DNA of 36,266 nucleotides from Ruminococcus sp. (lineage in GTDB: Bacteria > Bacillota > Clostridia > Oscillospirales > Ruminococcaceae): assembly GCA_017470535.1 (NCBI GenBank), contig JAFUYP010000074.1, forward strand, positions 1-36,266. Direction: 5' to 3'. A model generated the notes under the pieces. That model was not told the origin of the DNA. It searched no databases and saw only the letters and a list, made by a program, of their open reading frames with translations. This document shows, piece after piece, positions 1 to 9,161 of the stretch (its first letter is position 1; each line of letters starts with the position of its first letter). The position numbers were made by a program, and so were the translations under genes.

Positions 1-29
1 ATTTATCTTATCAGGTAATAGGAGTAAAA

Positions 30-449
30 ATGATAGCCAAAATAATTGTAAAGTGTATCATATTCAATAAAAATCTCAACAGGTTTCTTCTGATACAGAG
101 ATGCCCGGGTGATGACATCGGGGCAAATACTTGGGAGAACGCTGGCGGAAACATAGAATATGGAGAAACTCCCGAAGATGCAGTGATCAGAGAAATAAGA
201 GAAGAAACAGGAATTACAGATATTACGATTAAAAATATTGCCTATATTGCGATCTTAGACCGGGAACTCCCAGATCTGCTCATCGTATACCTGTGTGAAA
301 CGAGCACTGAAACTATCAATATCAGCTTTGAACATCAAGCATATCTCTGGGCAGATGAACAGCAATGCAGAGATTTACTTCCGAAAGCAATAATTAAAGA
401 TTTTGAAAATAATAATGTATTTGACCTTTTATACAATGGCAATTACTAA
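30..449 (+). CDS. Nudix (MutT-like) hydrolase
   Basis: 139-residue protein with a complete Nudix box at about residues 39-62 (GGNIEYGE, then REIREETGI), fitting GX5EX7REUXEEXGU. The glutamates of REXXEE bind the metal that hydrolyses a nucleoside diphosphate linked to a further group X. The substrate cannot be read from the sequence; (d)NTP clean-up or a nucleotide-sugar are both possible. The ATG is preceded by AGGAG at 20-24 at normal spacing. The protein spans a whole single-domain Nudix fold, so it is probably intact. The gene is visibly richer in A+T, with many ATA and AAA codons, than the ribosomal genes downstream, which suggests a separate origin. Its promoter lies outside the window. 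The family call is firm; the substrate is unknown. Confidence 0.9.
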   Translation: MIAKIIVKCIIFNKNLNRFLLIQRCPGDDIGANTWENAGGNIEYGETPEDAVIREIREETGITDITIKNIAYIAILDRELPDLLIVYLCETSTETINISFEHQAYLWADEQQCRDLLPKAIIKDFENNNVFDLLYNGNY

Positions 450-484
450 GCTGAATCAGAGCCTTAAATTCTGATTTAGCTTAG
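446..484. other. imperfect hairpin at the 3' end of the Nudix gene
   Basis: CTAAGCTGAATCAG (446-459) pairs with CTGATTTAGCTTAG (471-484) with one wobble pair, around an 11-nt loop. It overlaps the stop codon and has no following T-run. It may protect the mRNA 3' end or be the first half of a two-hairpin terminator. Confidence 0.4.
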
Positions 485-502
485 CAACATTAATATTCAC
501 AA

Positions 503-540
503 TGCCCCTGAGTGCTTTGTAACACTCAGGGGCAAAACTT
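503..540 (+). terminator. hairpin, possible terminator of the Nudix gene
   Basis: TGCCCCTGAGTG (503-514) and CACTCAGGGGCA (523-534) form a perfect 12-bp stem with an 8-nt loop. The following bases are AAAACTTCTAT, so there is no proper U-tract on this strand. The stem is strong, but terminator function is uncertain. Confidence 0.5.
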
Positions 541-606
541 CTATATAGGTATCTGTCTTATTATACTCACTGCCCCTTGCCGGGTCTCCCACGGCTCGGT
601 ATGCTT

Positions 607-786
607 TTAAGGCAACACCGCACGACCACCGGCTCACGCCTTTGTGTGCCATCTGCTTGCCGGATTTCCGTCATAATACCCAATTTTGCCTTGTCTTACG
701 CCAGTAAAACTGCGGCAAAAATGGGCATTCTGACGAAAATCCGGACGGCGCATCTGACACACAATGGTCGTGCGGTGTTGCCTTAA
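607..786 (+). repeat. 172-bp foldback repeat, copy 1
   Basis: The element runs from GGCAACACCGCAC (611) to GTGCGGTGTTGCC (ending 782), a core of 172 bp. The 22-bp ends 607-628 and 765-786 are perfect inverted repeats, including TTAA on both sides. The interior is also an imperfect palindrome: GGATTTCCGTCA (662-673) faces TGACGAAAATCC (731-742), and CAATTTTGCC (681-690) faces GGCAAAAATGG (714-724). The whole element can fold into one long hairpin. It encodes no credible protein; an open frame through it is a by-product. Related copies lie at 5689, 18528 and 36131 with a half copy at 25083. Size and ends resemble a MITE or other non-autonomous element; no transposase is in the window. Confidence 0.9.
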
Positions 787-947
787 GCATTGTCATTATC
801 AGAGCATGATATAATGGTGCTGTCAAATACTTTGCCATTTGTAAACTTTCTGTTAAATCGCCGTCTTTTTGCCGACGAGGTCAAATAATCGTGCCGGAGA
901 ATGTCAAAGTTTGTCTAAATCCACAACGCTTAAAAGCCCTCTGCGCC
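787..947. other. intergenic stretch between repeat copy 1 and the str promoter
   Basis: About 160 bp without a credible gene. A TATAAT lies at 810-815, but the nearest -35-like hexamer (TTGTCA, 790-795) is only 14 bp away, so I do not call a promoter. Nothing else is recognisable. Confidence 0.5.
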
Positions 948-976
948 TTGACAAACTTAAAATAAAAGTGTATAAT
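948..976 (+). promoter_or_regulatory. sigma-A promoter of the rpsL-rpsG-fusA operon
   Basis: A consensus TTGACA (948-953) and consensus TATAAT (971-976) are separated by exactly 17 bp. Transcription should begin near 983, giving a leader of about 64 nt before rpsL. A perfect promoter fits a ribosomal protein operon. Confidence 0.9.
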
Positions 977-1046
977 ATTGAAGTATGCTGAATTATTGTA
1001 GCTATACGTTTTTCGGCGTATAATAATCAATGAAAGGAGTAGAGAT

Positions 1047-1472
1047 ATGCCGACCTTTAACCAGTTAGTAAGAAAGGGCAGAAAAGTCCTTGAGACAAAG
1101 TCAACAGCACCTGCACTTCAGAAGGGTTACAACTCCAAGAAGAAGATAGCTATTGACCAGTCTTGCCCCCAGAAGAGAGGCGTTTGTACCGCAGTAAGAA
1201 CGGCTACACCTAAGAAGCCTAACTCTGCTATGAGAAAGATCGCAAGAGTTCGTCTTACAAACGGCAACGAAGTTACAGCTTACATTCCCGGTATCGGACA
1301 CAATCTTCAGGAGCACAGCGTTGTACTTATCCGTGGCGGAAGAGTTAAGGATCTCCCTGGTGTGAGATACCACATCATCAGAGGTACACTCGACGCACAG
1401 GGCGTTGCAAAGAGAATGCAGGCTCGTTCAAAGTACGGTGCTAAAAGACCTAAGGCTGGAGCTGCCAAGTAA
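1047..1472 (+). CDS. rpsL: 30S ribosomal protein S12
   Basis: 141-residue S12, the decoding-centre protein of the small subunit. It starts [12 protein letters not shown] and carries the conserved [11 protein letters not shown] loop, whose lysine is the classical streptomycin-resistance site and is wild type here, followed by [12 protein letters not shown] and the [14 protein letters not shown] segment. The tail is basic (KYGAKRPK). AAAGGAG at 1033-1039 precedes the ATG. It is the first gene of the str operon, with rpsG and fusA downstream. Confidence 0.98.
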   Translation: MPTFNQLVRKGRKVLETKSTAPALQKGYNSKKKIAIDQSCPQKRGVCTAVRTATPKKPNSAMRKIARVRLTNGNEVTAYIPGIGHNLQEHSVVLIRGGRVKDLPGVRYHIIRGTLDAQGVAKRMQARSKYGAKRPKAGAAK

Positions 1473-1641
1473 GCTCAGTATCAAAAGACACAAACTCATT
1501 GTCGCATAAGCGAAGACCACAGTTTTGATGTGGAGTGATTTATATAAATGACTCTGCGTGTTACGGAACTGACGGGGCTGTTACTCAAGGTAACAGAGCG
1601 AGTACCTGTGAATTCATTTATTTGTGAAGGAGGGAATCAAA
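1473..1641 (+). other. structured rpsL-rpsG intercistronic spacer
   Basis: The spacer is long compared with the 18 bp between rpsG and fusA. It contains a hairpin CTGTTAC-TCAAG-GTAACAG (1578-1596), and flanking AAATGA (near 1546) and TCATTT (near 1614) could close a larger stem. In E. coli the rpsL-rpsG spacer is where S7 represses translation; whether this is a counterpart is an inference. AAGGAGGG at 1627-1634 is the rpsG ribosome binding site. Confidence 0.4.
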
Positions 1642-2112
1642 GTGCCAAGAAGAGGCAGAGTTGCAAAGAGAGATGTACTTACAGATCCTGTATACAATTC
1701 AAAGCTCGTAACAAGACTCGTAAATAACATCATGCTCGACGGAAAGAAGGGTGTAGCCCAGAAGATCGTTTACGGTGCATTCGAGATCGTAGAGGAAAAG
1801 ACAGGCCGCCCTGCACTTGAAGTTTTCGAGGAGGCTATGAACAATATCATGCCTGAGCTGGAGGTAAAGGCTCGCCGTGTCGGCGGTGCTACCTACCAGG
1901 TGCCTATGGAGGTAAGACCTGACAGAAGGCAGACACTCGGACTTCGCTGGATAACTAAGTTCTCCAGAGAAAGAAACGAAAGAACAATGAAGGAAAGACT
2001 TGCAGCAGAGATACTCGATGCTCTCAACGGTGTTGGCGGCTCATGCAAGAAGCGTGACGAAACACACAGAATGGCTGAGGCTAACAAGGCTTTCGCTCAT
2101 TACAGATGGTAA
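1642..2112 (+). CDS. rpsG: 30S ribosomal protein S7
   Basis: 156-residue S7, which nucleates assembly of the 30S head by binding the 16S rRNA 3' domain. The GTG at 1642 is chosen because it gives the usual S7 length and the expected start [11 protein letters not shown], and because AAGGAGGG (1627-1634) lies 7 nt upstream. An in-frame GTG at 1624 would place this site inside the coding region. Conserved segments include GGATYQVP and [15 protein letters not shown], ending in FAHYRW. fusA follows after 18 bp. Confidence 0.97.
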   Translation: MPRRGRVAKRDVLTDPVYNSKLVTRLVNNIMLDGKKGVAQKIVYGAFEIVEEKTGRPALEVFEEAMNNIMPELEVKARRVGGATYQVPMEVRPDRRQTLGLRWITKFSRERNERTMKERLAAEILDALNGVGGSCKKRDETHRMAEANKAFAHYRW

Positions 2113-2130
2113 TAAGGAAAGGAATATATT

Positions 2131-4209
2131 ATGGCAAGAGAATGTTCATTGCAGGATACCAGAAACATTGGTATCATGGCACACATTGATGCCGGTAAGA
2201 CAACTACTACCGAGCGTATCCTTTTCTATACCGGTATCAACCACAAGATCGGTGAGACACACGACGGTGCTTCCACAATGGACTGGATGGAGCAGGAAAA
2301 GGAAAGAGGTATCACTATCACCTCCGCTGCTACTACCTGTTACTGGAACAAGCACAGACTTAACATCATAGACACACCAGGACACGTTGACTTTACCGTT
2401 GAGGTAGAGAGATCTCTCCGTGTACTGGACGGTTCTGTTACAGTTCTCTGTGCTAAGGGCGGCGTTGAGCCGCAGACTGAGACCGTTTGGCGTCAGGCTG
2501 ATAACTACAAAGTACCGAGAATGGTATATGTAAACAAGATGGATATAATGGGTGCGGATTTCTACAACGTTATGAGAATGCTGCACGAAAGACTCAAGAC
2601 CAATGCTGTCGCTATACAGCTGCCTATCGGCGCTGAGGACGACTTCAAGGGACTTATCGACCTTCTCGAAATGAAGGCTTATATCTATACAAATGACCTC
2701 GGCACAGATATTCAGGTGACTGATATCCCTGATGATATGAAGGATAAGGCTGAGGAATACCGTGCTACTCTCCTTGATGCTATCGCAGAGCAGGACGAGG
2801 AGATCATGGAGAAATACCTCGAGGGCGAGGAGCTTACTATCGAGGAAATGAAGAGGTGCATCAGAAAGGGTACTATCGAGAATACCTTCGTACCTGTATG
2901 CTGCGGTACTTCTTACAAGAACAAGGGCGTTCAGAAGCTGCTCGACGCTATCGTTGACTATATGCCTGCACCGACAGATATAGCTCACATCAAGGGCGTG
3001 AACCCCGAGACCGGCGAGGAGTGCGAAAAGCCTTCCTCTGACGACGAGCCGTTCGCAGCACTTGCATTCAAGATCGCTACTGACCCGTTCGTAGGTAAGC
3101 TGTGCTTCTTCCGTGTATACTCAGGTGTACTCAAAGCAGGAAGCAACGTATACAACGCATCAAAGGACAAGAACGAGAGGATCGGACGTATCCTTCAGAT
3201 GCACTCCAACCACAGAAAGGATATTGAAGAGGTTTATGCCGGCGATATTGCTGCTGCGGTAGGTCTTAAAAATACAACCACAGGTGATACGCTCTGCGAC
3301 GAGGATCACCCTGTAATACTCGAGTCTATGGAGTTCCCTGAGCCTGTTATCCAGCTCGCTATCGAGCCTAAGACTAAGGCAGGTCAGGAGAAAATGGGCA
3401 TCGCCCTCTCCAAGCTCGCTGAGGAAGACCCGACATTCAGAACATGGACAGACGAGGAAACAGGTCAGACTATCATCGCAGGTATGGGTGAGCTGCACCT
3501 CGAGATCATCGTTGACAGACTTCTGCGTGAATTCAAGGTAGAGGCTAATGTCGGCGCTCCGCAGGTTTCCTACAAGGAGACTATCAGAAAGTCGGCTGAC
3601 GTTGACCACAAGTATGCTAAGCAGTCAGGTGGTAAGGGTCAGTACGGTCACGTTAAGATCACTGTTGAGCCTAACGAGAGCGGTAAGGGCTATGAGTTCG
3701 TAAACAACATCGTCGGCGGTGCTATCCCGAAGGAATACATCCCGGCAGTAGATGCAGGTATCAAGGGCGCTATGGAAGCAGGCGTACTCGCTGCATATCC
3801 TGTTGTTGACGTAAAGGTAACTCTCTACGACGGTTCATACCACGAAGTTGACTCCTCGGAAATGGCATTCAAGATCGCCGGTTCTATGGCGTTCAAGGAG
3901 GCTATGGCTAAGGCGGATCCTGTTATCCTTGAGCCTATCATGAAGGTAACTGTTATCGCACCTGATGATTACATGGGTACTGTAATAGGCGACCTCAATT
4001 CAAGGCGTGGACAGATACAGGGTCAGGAAACAAGAAACGGTACCGCACAGGTAGACGCACTTGTTCCGCTTTCCGAGATGTTCGGCTACTCAAACGACCT
4101 GAGATCCAAGACTCAGGGCCGTGGACAGTATACAATGGAGCCTCACAGCTACATCGAGCTGCCGAGATCGCTCCAGGAAAAGATCATGGCTACAAGAAAC
4201 AAGGGATAA
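2131..4209 (+). CDS. fusA: elongation factor G
   Basis: 692-residue translocation GTPase of normal EF-G length. The G domain shows the P-loop AHIDAGKTT (residues 17-25), switch [19 protein letters not shown] and NKMD. The later domains include the C-terminal stretch [14 protein letters not shown]. It binds the ribosome with GTP and moves tRNA and mRNA after peptide transfer, and it also acts in ribosome recycling. AAGGAAAGGA sits just before the ATG and rpsG ends 18 bp upstream, so it belongs to the rpsL transcript. No convincing terminator is visible before the tuf promoter. Confidence 0.98.
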   Translation: MARECSLQDTRNIGIMAHIDAGKTTTTERILFYTGINHKIGETHDGASTMDWMEQEKERGITITSAATTCYWNKHRLNIIDTPGHVDFTVEVERSLRVLDGSVTVLCAKGGVEPQTETVWRQADNYKVPRMVYVNKMDIMGADFYNVMRMLHERLKTNAVAIQLPIGAEDDFKGLIDLLEMKAYIYTNDLGTDIQVTDIPDDMKDKAEEYRATLLDAIAEQDEEIMEKYLEGEELTIEEMKRCIRKGTIENTFVPVCCGTSYKNKGVQKLLDAIVDYMPAPTDIAHIKGVNPETGEECEKPSSDDEPFAALAFKIATDPFVGKLCFFRVYSGVLKAGSNVYNASKDKNERIGRILQMHSNHRKDIEEVYAGDIAAAVGLKNTTTGDTLCDEDHPVILESMEFPEPVIQLAIEPKTKAGQEKMGIALSKLAEEDPTFRTWTDEETGQTIIAGMGELHLEIIVDRLLREFKVEANVGAPQVSYKETIRKSADVDHKYAKQSGGKGQYGHVKITVEPNESGKGYEFVNNIVGGAIPKEYIPAVDAGIKGAMEAGVLAAYPVVDVKVTLYDGSYHEVDSSEMAFKIAGSMAFKEAMAKADPVILEPIMKVTVIAPDDYMGTVIGDLNSRRGQIQGQETRNGTAQVDALVPLSEMFGYSNDLRSKTQGRGQYTMEPHSYIELPRSLQEKIMATRNKG

Positions 4210-4309
4210 TTATTCTCCCTTTTGCGAGTTTTCTGTATCCCTTGAAAACGGGGATATGGGGACAAGCCGCACTTTTCTATAAAAATTAATAAAAATTTCG
4301 GCGAAACTA

Positions 4310-4338
4310 TTGCAAATTCTATTGAAATCTGTTATAAT
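4310..4338 (+). promoter_or_regulatory. promoter of tuf
   Basis: TTGCAA (4310-4315) and TATAAT (4333-4338) with a 17-bp spacer lie in the 177-bp fusA-tuf gap. tuf can therefore be transcribed independently of rpsL-rpsG-fusA. AAGGAGG at 4371-4377 serves tuf. Confidence 0.85.
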
Positions 4339-4386
4339 AGAAGTACGATCATTTTACCGTAAATTTATTTAAGGAGGAAAAATCCA

Positions 4387-5586
4387 ATGGCAAAGGCAAA
4401 ATTTGAAAGAAACAAACCCCACGTAAACATCGGTACCATAGGTCACGTTGACCATGGTAAGACAACTCTTACAGCAGCTATCACAAAGACACTTGCTATG
4501 CAGGGTCTTGCTGAGAAGAAGGACTACGCAAACATCGACTCTGCTCCTGAAGAGAGAGAAAGAGGTATCACCATCAACACAGCTCACGTTGAGTACGAGA
4601 CAAAGGCTCGTCACTATGCTCACGTTGACTGCCCCGGACACGCTGACTATGTAAAGAACATGATCACAGGTGCTGCTCAGATGGACGGCGCTATCCTCGT
4701 TGTTGCTGCATCAGACGGTCCTATGGCTCAGACAAGAGAGCACCTTCTGCTCGCTCGTCAGGTTGGCGTTCCTGCAATCGTTGTATTCATGAACAAGGCT
4801 GACCAGGTTGACGACGAAGAGCTTTTAGAGCTTGTTGAAATGGATATCCGTGAGCTTCTCGACAAGTATGAGTTCCCTGGCGATGATACTCCTATCATCA
4901 AGGGTTCTGCTCTTGCTGCACTCGAAGCTCCTGACGATCTCAGTGATCCTGCTTATGCTCCGATCCTCGAGCTCATGGACGCAGTAGATTCCTACATCCC
5001 TACACCTGAGAGAAAGGCAGACCTTCCTTTCCTTATGCCTGTTGAGGACGTATTCACTATCACAGGCCGTGGTACAGTTGCTACCGGTAGAGTTGAAAGA
5101 GGTCAGCTCAATATGTCTGATGAAGTTGAGATCATTGGTCTTACTGAAGAGAGAAAGAAGACTGTTGTTACAGGTATCGAGATGTTCAGAAAGCTCCTCG
5201 ACTATGCAGAGGCTGGCGACAACATCGGTGCTCTTCTCCGTGGTATCCAGAGAACAGAGATCGAAAGAGGTCAGGTTCTTTGCAAGCCCGGCAGCATTCA
5301 TCCGTATACAAAGTTCTCCGGTCAGGTTTATGTACTGAAGAAGGAAGAGGGCGGCAGACACACACCTTTCTTCAACAATTACAGACCTCAGTTCTATTTC
5401 AGAACAACTGACGTTACAGGCGTTATCACACTTCCTGCTGATAAGGAAATGTGTATGCCTGGCGATAACGTAGCTATGGACGTTGAGCTTATCACTCCTA
5501 TCGCTATCGAAGAGGGACTCCGTTTCGCTATCCGTGAGGGCGGCAGAACAGTTGGTTCGGGCGTTGTTACAGGCGTTAAGGACTAA
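4387..5586 (+). CDS. tuf: elongation factor Tu
   Basis: 399-residue EF-Tu that delivers aminoacyl-tRNA to the ribosomal A site as a GTP complex. The P-loop GHVDHGKTT lies at residues 19-27, followed by [12 protein letters not shown] (switch I), DCPGHADY and NKAD. Domains II and III are complete ([36 protein letters not shown], ending in VTGVKD). A good ribosome binding site sits 9 nt upstream. It has its own promoter and a strong terminator downstream, so it is probably a separate, highly expressed unit. Confidence 0.98.
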   Translation: MAKAKFERNKPHVNIGTIGHVDHGKTTLTAAITKTLAMQGLAEKKDYANIDSAPEERERGITINTAHVEYETKARHYAHVDCPGHADYVKNMITGAAQMDGAILVVAASDGPMAQTREHLLLARQVGVPAIVVFMNKADQVDDEELLELVEMDIRELLDKYEFPGDDTPIIKGSALAALEAPDDLSDPAYAPILELMDAVDSYIPTPERKADLPFLMPVEDVFTITGRGTVATGRVERGQLNMSDEVEIIGLTEERKKTVVTGIEMFRKLLDYAEAGDNIGALLRGIQRTEIERGQVLCKPGSIHPYTKFSGQVYVLKKEEGGRHTPFFNNYRPQFYFRTTDVTGVITLPADKEMCMPGDNVAMDVELITPIAIEEGLRFAIREGGRTVGSGVVTGVKD

Positions 5587-5619
5587 TTTAAGAGTTTCTT
5601 CAAACTAAATGATAAAATT

Positions 5620-5650
5620 ACCGCTGCTCGGTTCTCCGGGCGGCGGTTTT
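5620..5650 (+). terminator. terminator of tuf
   Basis: ACCGCTGCTCGG (5620-5631) and CCGGGCGGCGGT (5636-5647) form a 12-bp stem with two wobble pairs and a TTCT tetraloop, running into TTTT. Confidence 0.85.
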
Positions 5651-5688
5651 CGTTTAGGTGTAAGAGGTAAGAGTGTTTTTTTATTTCC

Positions 5689-5868
5689 TATAGGCAACAC
5701 CGCACAAAGATTGCGGTACAGATACGCAGTCAGATTTTTCGTCAGATTGCCCAAATTTGCCGCAGGAATACTAACGTATTTCAAGGTAAATTTAGGTAAT
5801 ATGACGGAAAATCTGCAAGTAGATGTGCCGCAAAGCCCTCAGGCGGTCTTTGTGCGGTGTTGCCTATA
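5689..5868 (-). repeat. 172-bp foldback repeat, copy 2 (inverted)
   Basis: Core from GGC at 5693 to GCC at 5864, again exactly 172 bp, flanked by TATA on both sides. The terminal arms read GGCAACACCGCACAAAGA and its perfect complement. Its reverse complement aligns with copy 3 across the interior (for example CTTGAAATACG and AATCTGACTGCGTATCTG are shared), so this copy is inverted relative to copies 1, 3 and 4. It lies just after the tuf terminator. Confidence 0.88.
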
Positions 5869-5888
5869 TAATTTATTGCTTTAAAGCC

Positions 5889-5917
5889 TTTACTTTTTTG
5901 GCAAAATATGATATAAT
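5889..5917 (+). promoter_or_regulatory. promoter of the acyl-CoA ligase gene
   Basis: TTTACT (5889-5894) and TATAAT (5912-5917) with a 17-bp spacer. The predicted start of transcription, near 5924, lies only about 17 nt before the GTG at 5941, which has no ribosome binding site. This supports the ATG at 6001. Confidence 0.75.
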
Positions 5918-6000
5918 ATACTTGATATTGCTATAAAGCTGTGACTGTTTACGGCATAAAGGGCTTTATTGCAAAAAACATCGAAAGGACTTTGAGAAAA

Positions 6001-7635
6001 ATGCCTATTACTGAGCTTCTTGAAAGAAATGCAAGGGAGTGCCCGAACGAGATAGCACTCGTTGAGGTAAATCCCGAGATCAAAGAGATAAAGCGTGTTA
6101 CATGGAAAGAGTACGAGCTTATCGAAAGTGACAGAGAAAGTCATTACAGACGTGAGATCACATGGAGAGTATTTGATGAAAAAGCAAACCGCTTTGCAAA
6201 TCTTCTTCTCTCCCGGGGGGTACGCAAGGGCGACAAGGTCGGCATACTGCTGATGAACTGTCTTGAATGGCTGCCGATATACTTCGGCGCTCTGAAAATG
6301 GGGGCGCTCGCAGTGCCGCTCAATTTCAGGTACACGCCTGATGAGATCAAGTATTGTCTTGATCTGGCTGAGGTAGATGTGCTGATGTTCGGTCCTGAAT
6401 TTATCGGCAGGATAGAGGAGATATGTGATGATATTTCCAAGAACAGGCTGCTTTTCTATGTGGGTGAGGGCTGCCCGAGCTTTGCGGAGCATTATGACAG
6501 GCTGGCGGCAAACTGCTCATCGGTCGCACCGGAGGTGGAGCTTACTGATGATGATTATGCGGCGATATACTTCTCGTCGGGCACTACCGGTTTCCCGAAG
6601 GCGATACTGCACAAGCACAGAAGTCTTATGCACTCAGCAAAGGTAGAGCAGAATCATCACGGTCAGACGAAGGACGATGTTTTCCTTTGCATACCGCCGC
6701 TTTATCACACAGGCGCCAAGATGCACTGGTTCGGCTCGCTTTATTCCTGCTCGAAGGCTGTACTCTTAAAGGGTGCTAAGCCGCAGTTCATAATCAGGAC
6801 GGTACACGAGGAGCGCTGCACGATAGTATGGCTGTTAGTGCCGTGGGCGCAGGATATACTTGATGCTATTGACAGGGGGGACATAGTTCTTTCCCACTTT
6901 GATCTTGACCAGTGGAGGCTTATGCACATAGGCGCTCAGCCTGTTCCGCCGTCGCTCATCGCACGCTGGAAGGCGGTATTCCCGAATCACCAGTACGACA
7001 CAAACTACGGACTTTCCGAGTCGATAGGTCCGGGGTGTGTTCACTTAGGTGTTGAGAACATACACAAGGTAGGCGCTATCGGCAAGGCTGGGTACGGCTG
7101 GGAGGTCAAGATAACAGACGAGAACTTCAACACAGTTGCAAGGGGCGAGGTAGGTGAGCTTTGCGTCAAGGGCCCGGGCGTTATGACCTGCTACTACCGT
7201 GACGAAAAGGCGACGAGCGAAACGCTCAGGGACGGCTGGCTGCTCACGGGCGACATGGCGCAGGAGGACGAGGACGGTTTCATCTATCTGGTTGACAGAA
7301 AGAAGGACGTTATCATTTCAGGCGGCGAGAATCTTTACCCGGTACAGATAGAGGACTTCCTCAGGTCGCACCCGGCGATAAAGGACGTAGCTGTGATAGG
7401 TCTTCCCGACAAGCGCCTGGGTGAGATAGCGGCAGCGATAATCTCCATAAAAGACGGAATGGAATGCACCGAGCAGGAGATAAACAATTTCTGTGCGAAG
7501 CTGCCGAGGTACAAGAGGCCGCACAAGATCATATTTGCGGACGTTCCGAGAAACCCCACAGGCAAGATAGAAAAGCCGAAGCTGAGAAAGATCTACTGCG
7601 GCGAGAGTTTAGTGGAGCAGCAGATAAAGAGCTGA
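6001..7635 (+). CDS. AMP-binding acyl-CoA ligase
   Basis: 544-residue class I adenylate-forming enzyme that activates a carboxylic acid with ATP and joins it to CoA. Visible motifs are the P-loop SSGTTGFPKA (about residues 190-200), YGLSES, LTGDMAQEDEDGF, the hinge DRKKDVIISGGENLYP and the catalytic lysine in PTGKIEKPKLR (about 520). The ATG at 6001 is chosen because GAAAGGA lies about 11 nt upstream; a GTG at 5941 would add 20 residues without a ribosome binding site. Near the N-terminus two similar segments, RVTWKEYE and EITWRVFDEK, occur in succession like a small duplication. A medium- or long-chain fatty acid substrate is likely but not proven. purB follows after 65 bp. Confidence 0.9.
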   Translation: MPITELLERNARECPNEIALVEVNPEIKEIKRVTWKEYELIESDRESHYRREITWRVFDEKANRFANLLLSRGVRKGDKVGILLMNCLEWLPIYFGALKMGALAVPLNFRYTPDEIKYCLDLAEVDVLMFGPEFIGRIEEICDDISKNRLLFYVGEGCPSFAEHYDRLAANCSSVAPEVELTDDDYAAIYFSSGTTGFPKAILHKHRSLMHSAKVEQNHHGQTKDDVFLCIPPLYHTGAKMHWFGSLYSCSKAVLLKGAKPQFIIRTVHEERCTIVWLLVPWAQDILDAIDRGDIVLSHFDLDQWRLMHIGAQPVPPSLIARWKAVFPNHQYDTNYGLSESIGPGCVHLGVENIHKVGAIGKAGYGWEVKITDENFNTVARGEVGELCVKGPGVMTCYYRDEKATSETLRDGWLLTGDMAQEDEDGFIYLVDRKKDVIISGGENLYPVQIEDFLRSHPAIKDVAVIGLPDKRLGEIAAAIISIKDGMECTEQEINNFCAKLPRYKRPHKIIFADVPRNPTGKIEKPKLRKIYCGESLVEQQIKS

Positions 7636-7700
7636 CGCAGGCGCATTGCCCAAAATGTTAGACATGATAAGGACTATAAGTATCAAAGGAGTGTTTTAAA

Positions 7701-9131
7701 ATGACAGATTCATACGAAAGCCCATTCTGTACGAGATATGCAAGCAAGGAAATGCAGTATGTATTCTCGGCAGATAAGAAATTCACAACATGGAGAAAGC
7801 TGTGGACGGCACTTGCAAGAGCTGAGATGAAGCTCGGGCTCAATGTCACACAGAAGCAGGTGGATGAGCTTGAAGCAAACATCGAGAACATCGACTACGA
7901 GGTAGCTAAGGAACGTGAAAAGCTCGTGCGTCATGATGTTATGAGCCATGTTTATGCTTATGGTCAGGTGTGTCCCAATGCGGCAGGTATAATACATTTA
8001 GGCGCTACAAGCTGCTATGTCGGCGACAACACAGATGTTATCATCATGCGTGATGCGCTTAAAATAGTCAAGAGAAAGCTGTTAGGCGTTATAAAGAACC
8101 TTTCAGATTTCGCAGCACAGTACAAGTCGATGCCGTGCCTTGCTTATACACACTGTCAGCCGGCTCAGCTCACAACGGTCGGCAAGAGGGCGACACTGTG
8201 GTGCAATGAGCTGCTCTACGATCTTGAAGAGATAGATTTCCAGCTTTCTCGCTTAAAGCTGTTAGGCTCTAAGGGTACTACCGGAACTCAGGCTTCTTTT
8301 GTTGAGCTGTTTGAGGGCGACATGGGCAAGGTAAGAGAGCTTGAGAGAATGATAGCCGAGGAAATGGGATTTGACGGCGTTGTACCGGTATCGGGGCAGA
8401 CATATTCAAGAAAGATAGATTCTTTCGTGGTACAGGCGCTTGCCGGTATCGCTCAGTCGGCAAGCAAATTCTCAAACGACATAAGACTGCTGCAATCCTT
8501 CAAGGAGATAGAAGAGCCGTTTGAGAAAAACCAGATAGGCTCGTCGGCTATGCCGTACAAGAGAAACCCGATGAGATCCGAGCGTATAACATCTCTTGCA
8601 AGGTATGTTATGGTAGATGTGCTCAATCCGTATTTCACGGCAGGTACACAGTGGTTTGAAAGAACACTTGATGACTCGGCTAACAAGAGGATCTCAGTCG
8701 CTGAGGCGTTCTTAGGCACTGACGCTATACTCAACATCATGTTAAACGTCACAAACGGTCTTGTTGTGCATGAGAAGATAATAAACAGGCGCATGATGGC
8801 AGAGCTGCCGTTCATGGCATCTGAAAATATTATGATGGACGCTGTTAAAAAGGGCGGCAACAGGCAGGAGCTGCATGAAAAGATAAGACAGTATGCAGTT
8901 ATCGCAGGTGCGAACGTCAAGGACAAGGGTCTTGACAACAATCTCTGCGAGCTTATCCTTGATGACCCGATGTTTATGATAACTAAGGAAGAGATGGATA
9001 AGATAATGAAGCCTGAAAACTTCATAGGCGCCTGCCCCGTTCAGGTCGATGAGTTTATAGAAAAATGCGTAAGACCTGTACTCGATGCAAATGGTGTCAC
9101 CGAGGGCGAGGAAGCAGAGATAAATGTTTGA
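7701..9131 (+). CDS. purB: adenylosuccinate lyase
   Basis: 476-residue member of the fumarase/aspartase superfamily. It cleaves fumarate from SAICAR and from adenylosuccinate, two steps of purine synthesis. The signature loop SSAMPYKRNPMRSE near residue 280 holds the catalytic serine region, and THCQPAQ near residue 150 holds the conserved histidine. HLGATS is also present. AAAGGAG at 7685-7691 precedes the ATG. Length is normal for the longer PurB subfamily. It sits between the ligase and the amidase, 65 and 30 bp away, and may share their transcript, although no functional link is obvious. Confidence 0.95.
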   Translation: MTDSYESPFCTRYASKEMQYVFSADKKFTTWRKLWTALARAEMKLGLNVTQKQVDELEANIENIDYEVAKEREKLVRHDVMSHVYAYGQVCPNAAGIIHLGATSCYVGDNTDVIIMRDALKIVKRKLLGVIKNLSDFAAQYKSMPCLAYTHCQPAQLTTVGKRATLWCNELLYDLEEIDFQLSRLKLLGSKGTTGTQASFVELFEGDMGKVRELERMIAEEMGFDGVVPVSGQTYSRKIDSFVVQALAGIAQSASKFSNDIRLLQSFKEIEEPFEKNQIGSSAMPYKRNPMRSERITSLARYVMVDVLNPYFTAGTQWFERTLDDSANKRISVAEAFLGTDAILNIMLNVTNGLVVHEKIINRRMMAELPFMASENIMMDAVKKGGNRQELHEKIRQYAVIAGANVKDKGLDNNLCELILDDPMFMITKEEMDKIMKPENFIGACPVQVDEFIEKCVRPVLDANGVTEGEEAEINV

Positions 9132-9161
9132 TCAGGCAAAGTGTATTGATCGGAGGATGTA

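Noticed and set aside
577-786. 69-codon open frame through repeat copy 1
   Set aside because: It lies almost wholly in the palindromic repeat, has no ribosome binding site, and similar frames arise in other copies on either strand.
790-815. Possible second promoter before rpsL (TTGTCA and TATAAT)
   Set aside because: Spacer is only 14 bp, and a perfect promoter exists at 948-976.
2146-2988. 280-codon minus-strand frame opposite fusA
   Set aside because: Shadow of the strongly biased fusA coding strand; no ribosome binding site or recognisable domain.
4210-4260. Terminator between fusA and tuf
   Set aside because: Only a six-pair TATCCC/GGGATA stem with no T-run could be found.
5941-6000. 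Upstream GTG start for the acyl-CoA ligase
   Set aside because: Only about 17 nt after the predicted transcription start with no ribosome binding site; the ATG at 6001 has GAAAGGA.
5890-6492. 200-codon minus-strand frame across the ligase promoter
   Set aside because: Covers a good plus-strand promoter and the start of a well-supported gene; no domain recognised.
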